64,000 bases of DNA, taken from positions 33,873 to 97,872 of the forward strand of contig JAHPZE010000015.1 in NCBI GenBank assembly GCA_019058365.1, given 5' to 3'. The notes below the pieces were generated by a model. That model searched no databases. It saw only the letters and a list, made by a program, of their open reading frames with translations, and was not told the DNA's origin. How positions within the stretch are numbered: the first letter of the stretch is position 1; each line of letters opens with the position of its first letter. Origin of the DNA: Promethearchaeota archaeon (GTDB taxonomy: Archaea; Asgardarchaeota; Lokiarchaeia; Sigyniarchaeales; SOKP01). Shown piece by piece: positions 18,685 through 26,868 of this stretch. A program made the position numbers and the translations under genes.

Positions 18685-20550
18685 TTATATCACCTCAGGG
18701 ATCAAGAAAATAACATTACTTCCTCTCGAATAATCACCTTTAACTCTATCTTCCACCCAAATTCTACCATCATAACTCTCAATTATTGTTTTGACTAAAA
18801 ACAACCCTAATCCTATTCTGCATAAAGCGTTTGCTTCATTATATCCTAAAAATATTGTCTTCTTCCATTCATCAGGAATTCCTACACCATTATCCATAAA
18901 TTTAAATTTTAAATATTTTTTTCGATTTACTATTTCACTAGTAATTTTAATAGAAATTTCTACCTTTTTGTTTTGATTATGTATTACTGCGTTAGTCAAA
19001 ATATTGTTAAAAGCATCTTCTATTAACTCATTTGCTTGAATTTTTGTTTTTTCATTAAAAATATCTAGATCTACATTTATTTCTCGATTTAAAAAGGAAG
19101 TTTTCAAATGTTCTATTGACTTTTTCAATGTATTTTGGACTTCGATTGGACAATTTAGCATTTTAATTCCTTCCAGCTGTGAAAGTCTTTGGACATTTAA
19201 AATCAATCTTGCTCCTCTTTCAATCTGATTTTTAGAATGTTTCATTATTTCTTTGGATAATTCTCTATTATTAGATGTCCTAAGATCTTCTAAACATAAT
19301 TCAGTAGCAGATAATAAATTCTGAAGTATATTATTCATATCGTGCGTGAAAAGATCTTTATAAAAAATCGCTTGATTATATGCTTCACGGAATTTTTTTT
19401 CACTTTCTTTTAATTTTTGTTCGGCTTTCTTACGTTCTGTAATGTTGTGATTAATAGCCACAACACCAATAGGCTTTCCTTCGTCATCTTTAATAAGTGA
19501 GACTGATGATAATAGATTAAGCCACTTACCATCTTTTCGTGGTTGAGTAACTTCACCTTCCCAATAACCATTTTTAAAAAATTGTTTCAGAACATCTTCT
19601 TGAGTATTATTAGGATATTTTACTGTAATTGTATCCATTACATTTTTCCCTATGATTTCCTCAGCCTTCCAGCTATATATCCTTTCTGCTGCATTATTCC
19701 AGCTAATAATATTGAAATCTAAATCAGTTGAGATAATCGCGTCAGACACGTTATCAACTAACATAGCTTGATATTTAATTTTTTCTTCTGCTTTCTTACC
19801 TTCTGTTATATCACTAATTGTCGCAATCATTTTTGGTGTTCCATCGATATTTATAATACAACCCCTTACCATACAAAAAACATAATGACCATCTTTATGT
19901 TTTGTTCTAAATTCCATTGAAACAATATTTCTGGTTACTTTTGCCTCTTCAAATACTTTTTTAACAGTTGTTATATCATCAGGGTGTATAAATTGAAATC
20001 CATCTACTCCAGTAGATTCTTCAGCCGTAAATCCTGTAATATTAAATATTTGTGGACTTACATATGTTCGTGTCCCATCAAGATTGCTTTCTATGATTGC
20101 TTCAGTGATATTATTAACTAGATTTCTATATTTTGCTTCAGATTTTTTTAATTTTTTCTTTATATTATATCTCTCGATTGCATAATTTATAGAACGTTTA
20201 AGTAATATAGAATTAACTTGTCCTTTAACTAAATAATCTTCTGCTCCAATTTTTACTGCGTCAATAGCTAATTCTAAATCATCTGTACCTGTCAAGACAA
20301 TTATTGGAATATTTTGAGCTTTTTCAAGCATCATTTTTAATGTATCAAAACCACTACTGTCAGGTAACCTCAAATCTAATAAGATTAGATTAAAATCAAC
20401 TTGAGAGAGCTGTTCTATACCTTGGGTTAAATTATCAATATGGGCTATTTCAAATTTGTCCAAACCTAATTCTTTATTCATTTCCAATATTATTCTAACG
20501 TCTCCAAGATTATCTTCAATCAGTAATATATTAATAGATTTAAATTTCAT
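18685..20550 (-). CDS. Hybrid sensor kinase REC-PAS-PAS-DHp-HATPase
   Basis: The receiver at 1-122 carries IEDNLGD and Asp59 in LLDLRLP. PAS domains lie at about 140-258 and 262-382. The phosphotransfer helix pair at about 395-465 has the His in LFTHDMNNI, and HATPase_c at 495-620 has NAVIHNQN, DNGVGI and GLGLFLV. The DHp is of the HDMNN type rather than the classical SHELRTP, as in the REC-kinase at 14765. The start overlaps the preceding receiver gene by 11 bp, and a consensus SD (AAGGAGGT) precedes the ATG. The two genes are likely to be translationally coupled. The 3' end contains the SD of the next receiver gene. Confidence 0.92.
   Translation of the reverse strand: MKFKSINILLIEDNLGDVRIILEMNKELGLDKFEIAHIDNLTQGIEQLSQVDFNLILLDLRLPDSSGFDTLKMMLEKAQNIPIIVLTGTDDLELAIDAVKIGAEDYLVKGQVNSILLKRSINYAIERYNIKKKLKKSEAKYRNLVNNITEAIIESNLDGTRTYVSPQIFNITGFTAEESTGVDGFQFIHPDDITTVKKVFEEAKVTRNIVSMEFRTKHKDGHYVFCMVRGCIINIDGTPKMIATISDITEGKKAEEKIKYQAMLVDNVSDAIISTDLDFNIISWNNAAERIYSWKAEEIIGKNVMDTITVKYPNNTQEDVLKQFFKNGYWEGEVTQPRKDGKWLNLLSSVSLIKDDEGKPIGVVAINHNITERKKAEQKLKESEKKFREAYNQAIFYKDLFTHDMNNILQNLLSATELCLEDLRTSNNRELSKEIMKHSKNQIERGARLILNVQRLSQLEGIKMLNCPIEVQNTLKKSIEHLKTSFLNREINVDLDIFNEKTKIQANELIEDAFNNILTNAVIHNQNKKVEISIKITSEIVNRKKYLKFKFMDNGVGIPDEWKKTIFLGYNEANALCRIGLGLFLVKTIIESYDGRIWVEDRVKGDYSRGSNVIFLIPEVI
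18689..18696 (-). promoter_or_regulatory. Shine-Dalgarno element deciding the ATA start of the receiver gene
   Basis: On the minus strand this reads GAGGTGAT, a strong match to the archaeal anti-SD. It is spaced about 6 nt from the proposed ATA start codon at 18683 and lies inside the last codons of the upstream kinase. It is too far (over 45 nt) from the ATG at 18638 to serve it. Confidence 0.65.
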
Positions 20551-21028
20551 TTTTTACCTCCTTATTATAATAGTGATTATTTTGAATTGATGGTAATTGT
20601 GCAATATTAAGCCAAAAGTCGCCAATACTACTAATAATTTCAATGAATTTTAACATGCCTATTGGTTTAGTAATATAGCAGTTCGCTTGTAAATTGTATG
20701 CAGTTAAAATATCGTTATAAGAGTGTGATGTTGTTAATACAACTACAGGAATTCTTCGTAGTAAAGTATGATTTTTAATTTCAGTAAGAACTTCTCTACC
20801 ATCCTTTCGGGGCAAATTAAGATCCAATAGAATTAAATTTGGATAATTTGATTGCTTATATTTACCTCTTTTATATAAATAAGCTACTGCTTCTTCACCA
20901 TTTTGTACAATATTTAGATTAATGTTAAAATTTGATTCTCTAATTGCTTCAATCGTTAACCTAATATCACCGGGATTATCTTCAACTAATAGTAATTCAA
21001 TTGACTTTTTTTTTCTAGCAACACTCAT
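20540..21028 (-). CDS. Single-domain response regulator (Rcp1-like)
   Basis: A 162-residue receiver of the Rcp1-like type, usually partnered with phytochrome-like or PAS-GAF kinases. Visible elements are [10 protein letters not shown], phospho-acceptor Asp69 in [19 protein letters not shown] and ITKPIG. The family's loop between beta-2 and alpha-2 (FLYKRGKY-like, here YLYKRGKYK) is present. A 20-residue C-terminal tail has no known function. It is followed by the REC-PAS kinase gene with an 11-bp overlap. The first few codons of this gene are also found as a truncated fragment at 26300-26312, the edge of a duplication. Confidence 0.92.
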   Translation of the reverse strand: MSVARKKKSIELLLVEDNPGDIRLTIEAIRESNFNINLNIVQNGEEAVAYLYKRGKYKQSNYPNLILLDLNLPRKDGREVLTEIKNHTLLRRIPVVVLTTSHSYNDILTAYNLQANCYITKPIGMLKFIEIISSIGDFWLNIAQLPSIQNNHYYNKEVKNEI

Positions 21029-21541
21029 TATTCTGCGATAATTTTTTCTCTTGTTTTTATTTTATCTTCCATTTAATTACTTTTTGTGTCCATCTGGAGG
21101 TAATTTCACTATACTAAACCAAAAATTACCTATTGACTTAACAACTTTTATAAATTGTTCTATATCTACTGGTTTTGTAATAAAACAATTAGCATAAAGC
21201 TCATATGATTTTATAATGTCTTCATCAGCAGAGGATGTAGTAAGAATGACAACAGGTATTCTTTTTAATGGGTCTTCCTTCTTTATTTCTTCTAATACCT
21301 CACGACCATCTTTTTTTGGTAAATTCAAATCTAATAGAATTAAATCAGGGCGAGGTTTTCTTTCATATTTATCCTCTTTTCTCAAAAATGCTAAAGCCTC
21401 TATTCCATCCTCGACAATATGAAGATTATTGAAAATTTTACTCTCATTTAAGGCTTCAACAGTCAATCGAACGTCACCAGGATTATCTTCAACCAATAGA
21501 ATCTCAACGGGAATCATTTTTTTTTACCTTACTCACTTTTT
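21016..21541 (-). repeat. Duplicated segment, copy A (receiver gene and flanks)
   Basis: This segment is nearly identical to 26300-26825 on the same strand, with a run of over 200 bp that I read as the same in both. It spans the first 4 codons of the gene at 20540-21028, the intergenic gap, the complete receiver gene at 21077-21517 and about 25 bp upstream of it. Confidence 0.9.
21077..21517 (-). CDS. Single-domain response regulator (Rcp1-like), copy A
   Basis: A 146-residue receiver with [11 protein letters not shown], phospho-acceptor Asp63 in [20 protein letters not shown] and FITKPVD. It is almost the same protein as the receiver at 26361-26834; differences cluster in the last third (for example KSYELYAN against KTYDHHAN). 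The ATG at 21517 is created by a T within an A-rich tract that copy B lacks. The upstream GTG homologous to the start of copy B is out of frame here, so the two copies start differently. It follows the PAS-GAF kinase gene by 62 bp and is probably one of its phosphate acceptors. Confidence 0.92.
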   Translation of the reverse strand: MIPVEILLVEDNPGDVRLTVEALNESKIFNNLHIVEDGIEALAFLRKEDKYERKPRPDLILLDLNLPKKDGREVLEEIKKEDPLKRIPVVILTTSSADEDIIKSYELYANCFITKPVDIEQFIKVVKSIGNFWFSIVKLPPDGHKK

Positions 21542-21579
21542 TTATTTAATTTTTATATTTATATTCTTTTATTATTATT

Positions 21580-23724
21580 TTAGTTATAACTATTAAATTT
21601 CTTTTTTGGAATGGAAAAATAGAACGTGGAGCCCTTATCTTTTTCTGATTCTACCCAAATTTTTCCTCCATGACGTTGAACTATTTTTTTACATACAGCT
21701 AATCCAATTCCAGTCCCTCCATATTCATCCTTTTTATGGAGGCGCTGAAAAATTATAAAAATACGATCAAAATATTGCGAATCTATTCCTATCCCATTAT
21801 CTTTAACACTGAATTCCCAAGAATTCTCTTTTACTTCTCCAGTTATATGAACCATCGGAATCTCTGAGGTATTGAACTTGATTGCATTAGAAATTAAATT
21901 CTGAAATAGCTGAGTCATTTGTGAATCATCGGCTATAATTACTGGAAGAGGATCACATGTTACCTCCGCATTTGATTCTGTAATTAAAGTAGATAAATCA
22001 ATTTTTACCGATTCAAGAATTACATTCATATCAGTTGCTTTAAAGGGTTTACCACGCGTTCCTACCCTTGAATATAATAATAAATCATTTATTAACCCCT
22101 GCATTCTTATAGCACCATCTGCAGCATAATTTATGAAATCATTTGCATCATTATCTAATTTATCCTTATATCTTCTCTGCAATAATTGAGTAAAACTTGC
22201 TACCATCCTTAATGGTTCTTGAAGATCATGTGATGCTACATAAGCAAATTGTTCTAATTCTGCATTTGAACGTTTTAAATCTTCCATTAAAATTTTTAAT
22301 TCTTGTTCAATATTTTTAAGTTTTGTAATGTCGATATTTGTTGTAACAATATTTTTAATAACACCTTTTTCATCTATATTTGAATATCCATTAACCAATA
22401 TCCATTTAACATAGTCATTTTTGGGAGAGACTATTCCACCGATATAATCTTTCAAGGGTTTTTTCGATGAAAGAATTAAATTTGCAGGATATTCTTCTTG
22501 AGGGATAATTGTATGATCTTCTTTTATAAAATTCCATTCCTTATCGATGGTTTTTTTACCTACCATCTGATCATAAGTGAGTTCCAGTAATTCTTCAGCT
22601 TTTTTATTACACGAAATTACACTTGTATCAGCATCATGAACAACGATTCCTACAGGTAAATTTTCGAGTAAAAAGCGATATTTTTCTTCGCTTTCTTTTA
22701 ATTCTTTTGTTCTTTTCTCAATTAGGATTTCAAGCCCTTCTTCCATTATCAATCTAAGTATTACACTTCCCACTTCCTTTCCAATTGCTTGAAGTATGGT
22801 TCTTTCTTCTTTAGTAAAGGTATGGTTTTCTGAATTGATTACATTCAATGCTCCTATGATTTTTCCTGCTGTTGTTATAGGAATAATCGCAAGTGCAGAA
22901 TTTTTCCACTTTTTAGAGAGTTCTGGTTCAAATTCTTTATTATTCTCTGTAAAAATTGCATTCCCCTCAACTAAAACAATTCTATAAGGCATTGAATCAT
23001 AAGAGATACATTTTACCGTTTCAATAAACTCAGAAGGCAGACCTTTATGATAGAAAATATTAGCCACTCTCTCCTCCTCATCATTTAGATATAATGCTCC
23101 TCCAGTAATATTCATTAAATTTAACACTATATCCACTAATTTTTCACTGAAATAATTCAAATTCTCAGCATCGTTTCCCAATTTGATAATTTTATTTAAG
23201 ATCTCTAATCTATTGTTAAAAAGTATAACTTTTCTTTCCATTTTTTTCTTTACAGTTATGTCTTGAACTATTCCTTCATATCCTATAAATTGACCTTCTT
23301 GATTTTTTAATAATCTAGTATTTTCCAAAATCCACTTTTTATTACCGTCTTTATCATAGATTTTTGATTCAAAATCAGAAACAAAACCGTTTTTTTTTAT
23401 TAATTTTTTAAAATTATCTCGATTATTAGAATCTCCATATATTTGAGAATCAATATTATATATACTCTTAATAAGTTCGTTAGGGGTATCATAACCTAGA
23501 ATTTTTGCCATATTGGGGTTTGCTATTTTATAGCGATTGCCACCTGTACTCTGATAAATACCCAATATACTATTCTTAAAGATATTCTGATAATTCTCTT
23601 GTGTTTGTTCTAACTCAAGAGTTAAAGCGATCATTCCTTTGTTTGATGCTATTAACTCTTCAGTTAATTCATCAATAATCTTTTGTTGTTTTTTGAGTTC
23701 CTTTTTTAAACTTTCTTTCCTCAT
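21580..23724 (-). CDS. Sensor histidine kinase PAS-GAF-PAS-HisKA-HATPase
   Basis: A coiled coil opens the protein (1-35). PAS-1 is at about 40-160, GAF at about 170-330 (LNLMNITGGALYL and AIIPITTAGKIIGALNV are typical strands), a helical linker follows, and PAS-2 lies at 345-470. HisKA at about 490-555 uses the H box ASHDLQEPLRMV, and HATPase_c at 600-708 has NAIKFN, DNGIGI and GTGIGLAV. The HDLQEPLR type is that of phytochrome-like kinases, which pair with Rcp1-like receivers such as the two genes just downstream. No bilin-binding Cys is evident in the GAF domain. It starts 34 bp after the RsbT-RsbX fusion gene, so it is the first two-component gene after the stressosome module. Confidence 0.92.
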   Translation of the reverse strand: MRKESLKKELKKQQKIIDELTEELIASNKGMIALTLELEQTQENYQNIFKNSILGIYQSTGGNRYKIANPNMAKILGYDTPNELIKSIYNIDSQIYGDSNNRDNFKKLIKKNGFVSDFESKIYDKDGNKKWILENTRLLKNQEGQFIGYEGIVQDITVKKKMERKVILFNNRLEILNKIIKLGNDAENLNYFSEKLVDIVLNLMNITGGALYLNDEEERVANIFYHKGLPSEFIETVKCISYDSMPYRIVLVEGNAIFTENNKEFEPELSKKWKNSALAIIPITTAGKIIGALNVINSENHTFTKEERTILQAIGKEVGSVILRLIMEEGLEILIEKRTKELKESEEKYRFLLENLPVGIVVHDADTSVISCNKKAEELLELTYDQMVGKKTIDKEWNFIKEDHTIIPQEEYPANLILSSKKPLKDYIGGIVSPKNDYVKWILVNGYSNIDEKGVIKNIVTTNIDITKLKNIEQELKILMEDLKRSNAELEQFAYVASHDLQEPLRMVASFTQLLQRRYKDKLDNDANDFINYAADGAIRMQGLINDLLLYSRVGTRGKPFKATDMNVILESVKIDLSTLITESNAEVTCDPLPVIIADDSQMTQLFQNLISNAIKFNTSEIPMVHITGEVKENSWEFSVKDNGIGIDSQYFDRIFIIFQRLHKKDEYGGTGIGLAVCKKIVQRHGGKIWVESEKDKGSTFYFSIPKKKFNSYN

Positions 23725-23758
23725 ATTGAATAAAAACGAATTGATTTTACTATACTAT

Positions 23759-24793
23759 TTAATTTAGACTTCTATTTTCTTTTATAACAATTATTGTGGC
23801 ATCATCGTTATCTTTTGCTAAATTTTCTAACATATGATAAGCAATAAATCTTGCTGGTTCATTTAATAAATGAGAATAATCTATCCATCGCCATCTAGAG
23901 TTTATCCCATCAGAAAATAAAACCATAATAAAGCCAGGTTCCCAATGATGTTTCATAACCCTAATTGTTGGTATAGTGCGTCCCACAAGACCTCTTTGAG
24001 TTATGAATGTCTCTTGCATTTTATTACCAAATGTACGCGCTTCAACGTTACCAACTCCCGTAAAGAAGACATCTTTATTTATTAAATCAAATCTTGCTAA
24101 AGCGATTACAATACCTCGCGAATGTCGGCACTCAATATGTAAACCACGAATGATCTGATTAAGAGGTTGATCAAAATTCTTTTTTATGTATTCTAATGCT
24201 ATAGTTGTCGCTCTATTAGCCATTGGACCATGCCCTAATCCATCAATCACGCTAATTAATACATTTTCCTTCCATCTTTTAATAATAAATGCATCACCGT
24301 TCACTTGAAATCCAGGATAAGGGCGAGAGACTCCACTAAAATCAAGGGGAAATATCACTTTTTTTATTACATCTTTTATCCATCGTTTGACAATAATATG
24401 AGTTCCAATACCTTTTCGAGAAATAATATTGAAATTATCCATTAATCGGTTAATAGTTCCCAAACCAAAACCTAAACTACCAATTGTTGAAAAGCCATCA
24501 ACGATTGCTAACTCAACATCTTCAATCCCCGGGCCATTGTCTATGGATTCTATTTGAATGCCTTTTTTACCTTGTTCTTCAATTGAAGTTATAATGATTT
24601 TTCCATCTTTAGCGTACTTGATTAAATTGGAAACTAATTCGCTTGCTGTAATTGCTATTTCTTCTATATCTTCTGCCTTGTTAAAACCAATTTGTTTTGC
24701 AATTATTCTTGATTTTTTCCTAGCTTTTATCTTATCATTTGGATGACCTACTTCCATCGACCATTTTTCTTTTTCCATTAAGATTTTAACCAC
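23759..24793 (-). CDS. RsbT-RsbX fusion: HATPase kinase and SpoIIE/PP2C phosphatase
   Basis: Residues about 10-140 form a GHKL kinase like RsbT/RsbW: N box TASELVSNLIKYA, G1 SIDNGPGIED and G2 GFGLGTI. Residues about 148-344 form an RsbX-like SpoIIE-family phosphatase: metal-binding Asp in NGDAF (about 167), Asp184 in DGLGHG, and later FSDGI and NDDAT. In bacteria RsbT phosphorylates RsbS and RsbR while RsbX removes those phosphates; here opposing activities seem to be on one chain. The gene overlaps the stand-alone RsbT gene by 16 bp; an internal ATG at 24778 is an alternative start. It is 34 bp from the following kinase gene. The fusion is seen directly; activity is inferred from motifs. Confidence 0.87.
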   Translation of the reverse strand: MVKILMEKEKWSMEVGHPNDKIKARKKSRIIAKQIGFNKAEDIEEIAITASELVSNLIKYAKDGKIIITSIEEQGKKGIQIESIDNGPGIEDVELAIVDGFSTIGSLGFGLGTINRLMDNFNIISRKGIGTHIIVKRWIKDVIKKVIFPLDFSGVSRPYPGFQVNGDAFIIKRWKENVLISVIDGLGHGPMANRATTIALEYIKKNFDQPLNQIIRGLHIECRHSRGIVIALARFDLINKDVFFTGVGNVEARTFGNKMQETFITQRGLVGRTIPTIRVMKHHWEPGFIMVLFSDGINSRWRWIDYSHLLNEPARFIAYHMLENLAKDNDDATIIVIKENRSLN

Positions 24794-25188
24794 TTCTTAA
24801 TAATTATTGTTGTACCTTTTCCTACTTCAGATGTAATCTTCATTTCGTCCATCAATCGTTTCACACCTGATAATCCCATTCCTTGACCATTTCCAGTAGA
24901 AAATCCTGGTTTCATTGCATTCTCAATATCAGAGATACCAGGACCATTGTCTTTAAAATCCAATTGAATTCCTTTCTCATCATTATGTGTTAATATATTC
25001 CAAGTCATTACGCCATTCTTTGCATAGATAACTATATTCCTACCTAATTCCGATGCTGCTGTTATGATACGAGTAATGTCAGTAGTACGGAAACCCATAG
25101 TCTCGGTTATTTTGCGTAATATCCTCCGAATTCGCACGAGCGCCGTTTCATTATTAATCTCTATTTCTCCTTTAATTTCACTATTCAA
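24778..25188 (-). CDS. rsbT: RsbT-like serine/threonine kinase
   Basis: A 136-residue GHKL-type kinase with the full RsbT layout: helix start with N box TAASELGRNIVIYA (about 43-56), G1 DNGPGI (80-85), a GFSTG segment, G2 GQGMGLSGVKRLMD, and the terminal strand GTTIIIKKW. Length and motif order match bacterial RsbT, which phosphorylates stressosome STAS proteins and is then released to act on a downstream partner. The bacterial partner RsbU is not found in the window. It follows the RsbS-like gene by 67 bp and overlaps the RsbT-RsbX fusion gene. A similar N-terminal domain in that fusion points to duplication. Confidence 0.92.
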   Translation of the reverse strand: MNSEIKGEIEINNETALVRIRRILRKITETMGFRTTDITRIITAASELGRNIVIYAKNGVMTWNILTHNDEKGIQLDFKDNGPGISDIENAMKPGFSTGNGQGMGLSGVKRLMDEMKITSEVGKGTTIIIKKWLKS

Positions 25189-25255
25189 TATAATTTTCTC
25201 TCAAAAAAATTTTTAAAATCAAATTGACATTTTTATTTTGGTTTCTTAAACTGAA

Positions 25256-25615
25256 TTACAACTTTAATAATTCAAGACCTTTATCTACATTTAATACAAA
25301 GAGAGTATTACCGAGATTAAACCCTAATTCTACCGTAGTAATGGCAACACTTGGATGCATTCCCGCAATAATCGTCTTAGCTCCCATTAGAGCCACCATT
25401 TGAGTTGTCTCAACAATCGTCCTTACAAAAAAAGAGTCTACAACTTCTACTGTTGAAATATCCAGAATTAATCCATTTACTTCATAATCTTCTAAATTTT
25501 GTAATATTTTTCTTTGTATAATCTCAATTTCTTCAACACTGGCCTCCCATGGTATTTTTACCAATAAGACATCATGAATTTTATTGATTGAAACGGTTTC
25601 CTTTCCTTCTGGCAT
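25256..25615 (-). CDS. rsbS: RsbS-like STAS-domain protein
   Basis: A single STAS domain (119 residues, the usual RsbS size). The key segment is LDISTVEVVDSFFVRT, where Ser61 lies in the DSF position phosphorylated in bacterial RsbS (Ser59 in Bacillus subtilis). The second block GMHPSVAITTVELG matches the RsbS consensus GMxPxVAxTLVELG. It probably forms the minimal core of a stressosome-like particle with the RsbR-like protein encoded 23 bp upstream. Its phosphorylation by RsbT would release RsbT. The conservation is strong enough that I use the bacterial symbol. Confidence 0.93.
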   Translation of the reverse strand: MPEGKETVSINKIHDVLLVKIPWEASVEEIEIIQRKILQNLEDYEVNGLILDISTVEVVDSFFVRTIVETTQMVALMGAKTIIAGMHPSVAITTVELGFNLGNTLFVLNVDKGLELLKL

Positions 25616-25638
25616 TGAATATTTTGCAACCTCTAAGA

Positions 25639-26085
25639 TTAATCTTTATTCGTGCTCACAATTTTTAATTCAAGAATGTCCAACGCCATCTTAACTCCTA
25701 GTGCTAAAGTCCGAGCTGTCATAATATCGGATAGAACTATGCCCAAATGAACTAATGTTTGTGCTATAGGGGGTTTTATCCCTGTTATAATCACCTTCGA
25801 TCCTAAAAGGCGAACAGCAGAAACAGTATCAATGATATGCTGAGACGTTCTGGAATCTACGGTTGGAACTCCAGTTATATCTATCAAAGCAACTTGTGCA
25901 TCCTCTTTCATTATCTTTTCTAATAAGTTTTCCATAATCCGTTGCGTGCGCTCGGTGTCTAAAGTACCAATAATAGGAGCAACGATAAGACCATCAAATA
26001 TTTTTACAATAGGGATCGAAGCTTCTAAGATTTCGTTAATTTTTTCCATCTTTATTTCCATCCTTTCTTTTAAATTTTCACTCAT
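25639..26085 (-). CDS. RsbR-like STAS-domain protein without sensor domain
   Basis: A 148-residue protein with a short N-terminal helix and a C-terminal STAS domain. The STAS blocks IDITGVPTVDSRT and GIKPPIAQTLVHLGI are typical for RsbR paralogs. They place Ser78 and Thr110 at the positions of Thr171 and Thr205 of B. subtilis RsbRA, the RsbT targets. The roughly 130-residue globin-like sensory domain of RsbRA is absent; only about 30 residues precede the STAS core. Signal input must therefore come from elsewhere, perhaps from the PAS/GAF kinases encoded in the same operon. This is the first gene of the operon, with a well-formed promoter upstream. Confidence 0.9.
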   Translation of the reverse strand: MSENLKERMEIKMEKINEILEASIPIVKIFDGLIVAPIIGTLDTERTQRIMENLLEKIMKEDAQVALIDITGVPTVDSRTSQHIIDTVSAVRLLGSKVIITGIKPPIAQTLVHLGIVLSDIMTARTLALGVKMALDILELKIVSTNKD

Positions 26086-26162
26086 AATTTCTCAACTAAA
26101 GTGTGTTTTTTTTTATATATTAGTTACAAGATTTTCAATTTAAACACTATATAAAAAAAACA

Positions 26163-26176
26163 ATATTTAAGGTTTT
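26163..26176 (-). promoter_or_regulatory. BRE/TATA promoter of the stressosome operon
   Basis: On the minus strand the sequence reads AAAACCTTAAATAT: an AAAACC-type BRE followed by a TTAAATAT TATA box. Transcription would start near 26141, about 55 nt before the ATG at 26085. The same 17 bases (AGTAAAACCTTAAATAT) occur upstream of the 1348-aa kinase gene at 31028-31044, within about 90 bp of wider similarity, which supports a true promoter. Confidence 0.65.
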
Positions 26177-26299
26177 ACTTAAAATAAAAAAAGATTAATA
26201 CTATAATATATTGTGGGATAAATCTGAATAATAATAGTATATAAGGAAAAAAGTATTGTACTAAAAATAATGAAATAAACATTAAATTAATATTTTTTT

Positions 26300-26825
26300 T
26301 AGCAACACTCATTATTCTGAAAAATTTCTTTCTCTTGTTTCTATTTTTTCTTCCATTTAATTACGTTTTGTGTCCATCTGGAGGTAATTTCACTATTCTA
26401 AACCAAAAATTACTTATAGCCTTAACAACTTTTATAAATTGATTTATATCTACTGGCTTAGTAATAAAACAATTAGCATGATGGTCATATGTTTTCATAA
26501 TATCTTCCTCAGCAGAGGATGAAGTAAGAATGACAACAGGTATTCTTTTCAATGGGTCTTCCTTCTTTATTTCTTCTAATACCTCACGACCATCTTTTTT
26601 TGGTAAATTCAAATCTAATAGAATTAAATCAGGGCGAGGTTTTCTTTCATATTTATCCTCTTTTCTCAAAAATGCTAAAGCCTCTATTCCATCCTCGACA
26701 ATATGAAGATTATTGAAAATTTTACTCTCATTTAAGGCTTCAACAGTCAATCGAACGTCACCAGGATTATCTTCAACTAATAGAATCTCAACGGGAATCT
26801 TTTTTTTTATCTTACTCATTTTCTT
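26300..26825 (-). repeat. Duplicated segment, copy B
   Basis: Second copy of the segment at 21016-21541. At its left edge it carries a fragment of the start of the 20540-21028 gene (ATG then codons for S, V, A) that runs into a stop after a few codons. That remnant suggests copy B derives from the locus at 21 kb. Copy B lies between the stressosome promoter and the 1348-aa kinase gene. Confidence 0.88.
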
Positions 26826-26834
26826 AATACTCAT
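26361..26834 (-). CDS. Single-domain response regulator (Rcp1-like), copy B
   Basis: Near-identical paralog of the receiver at 21077-21517, with the same acidic pocket (LLVEDNPGD), phospho-acceptor Asp in [11 protein letters not shown], and ITKPVD lysine. It extends further upstream in frame; the best start is probably the ATG at 26819 (MSKIKKK), which aligns with the duplicated sequence, although an ATG at 26834 is also open. It lies 34 bp after the 1348-aa multi-PAS kinase gene on the same strand, and is its likely partner. The kinase has the phytochrome-like HDLQEPLR H box usually paired with Rcp1-like receivers. Confidence 0.92.
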   Translation of the reverse strand: MSIKKMSKIKKKIPVEILLVEDNPGDVRLTVEALNESKIFNNLHIVEDGIEALAFLRKEDKYERKPRPDLILLDLNLPKKDGREVLEEIKKEDPLKRIPVVILTSSSAEEDIMKTYDHHANCFITKPVDINQFIKVVKAISNFWFRIVKLPPDGHKT

Positions 26835-26868
26835 ATATTAGCTTTGCACACCTTTATTATAGAGATTT

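Noticed and set aside
16041..26085. A sigma-B type output for the stressosome module
   Set aside because: No RsbU, RsbV, RsbW or sigma factor is visible, and archaea do not use bacterial sigma factors.
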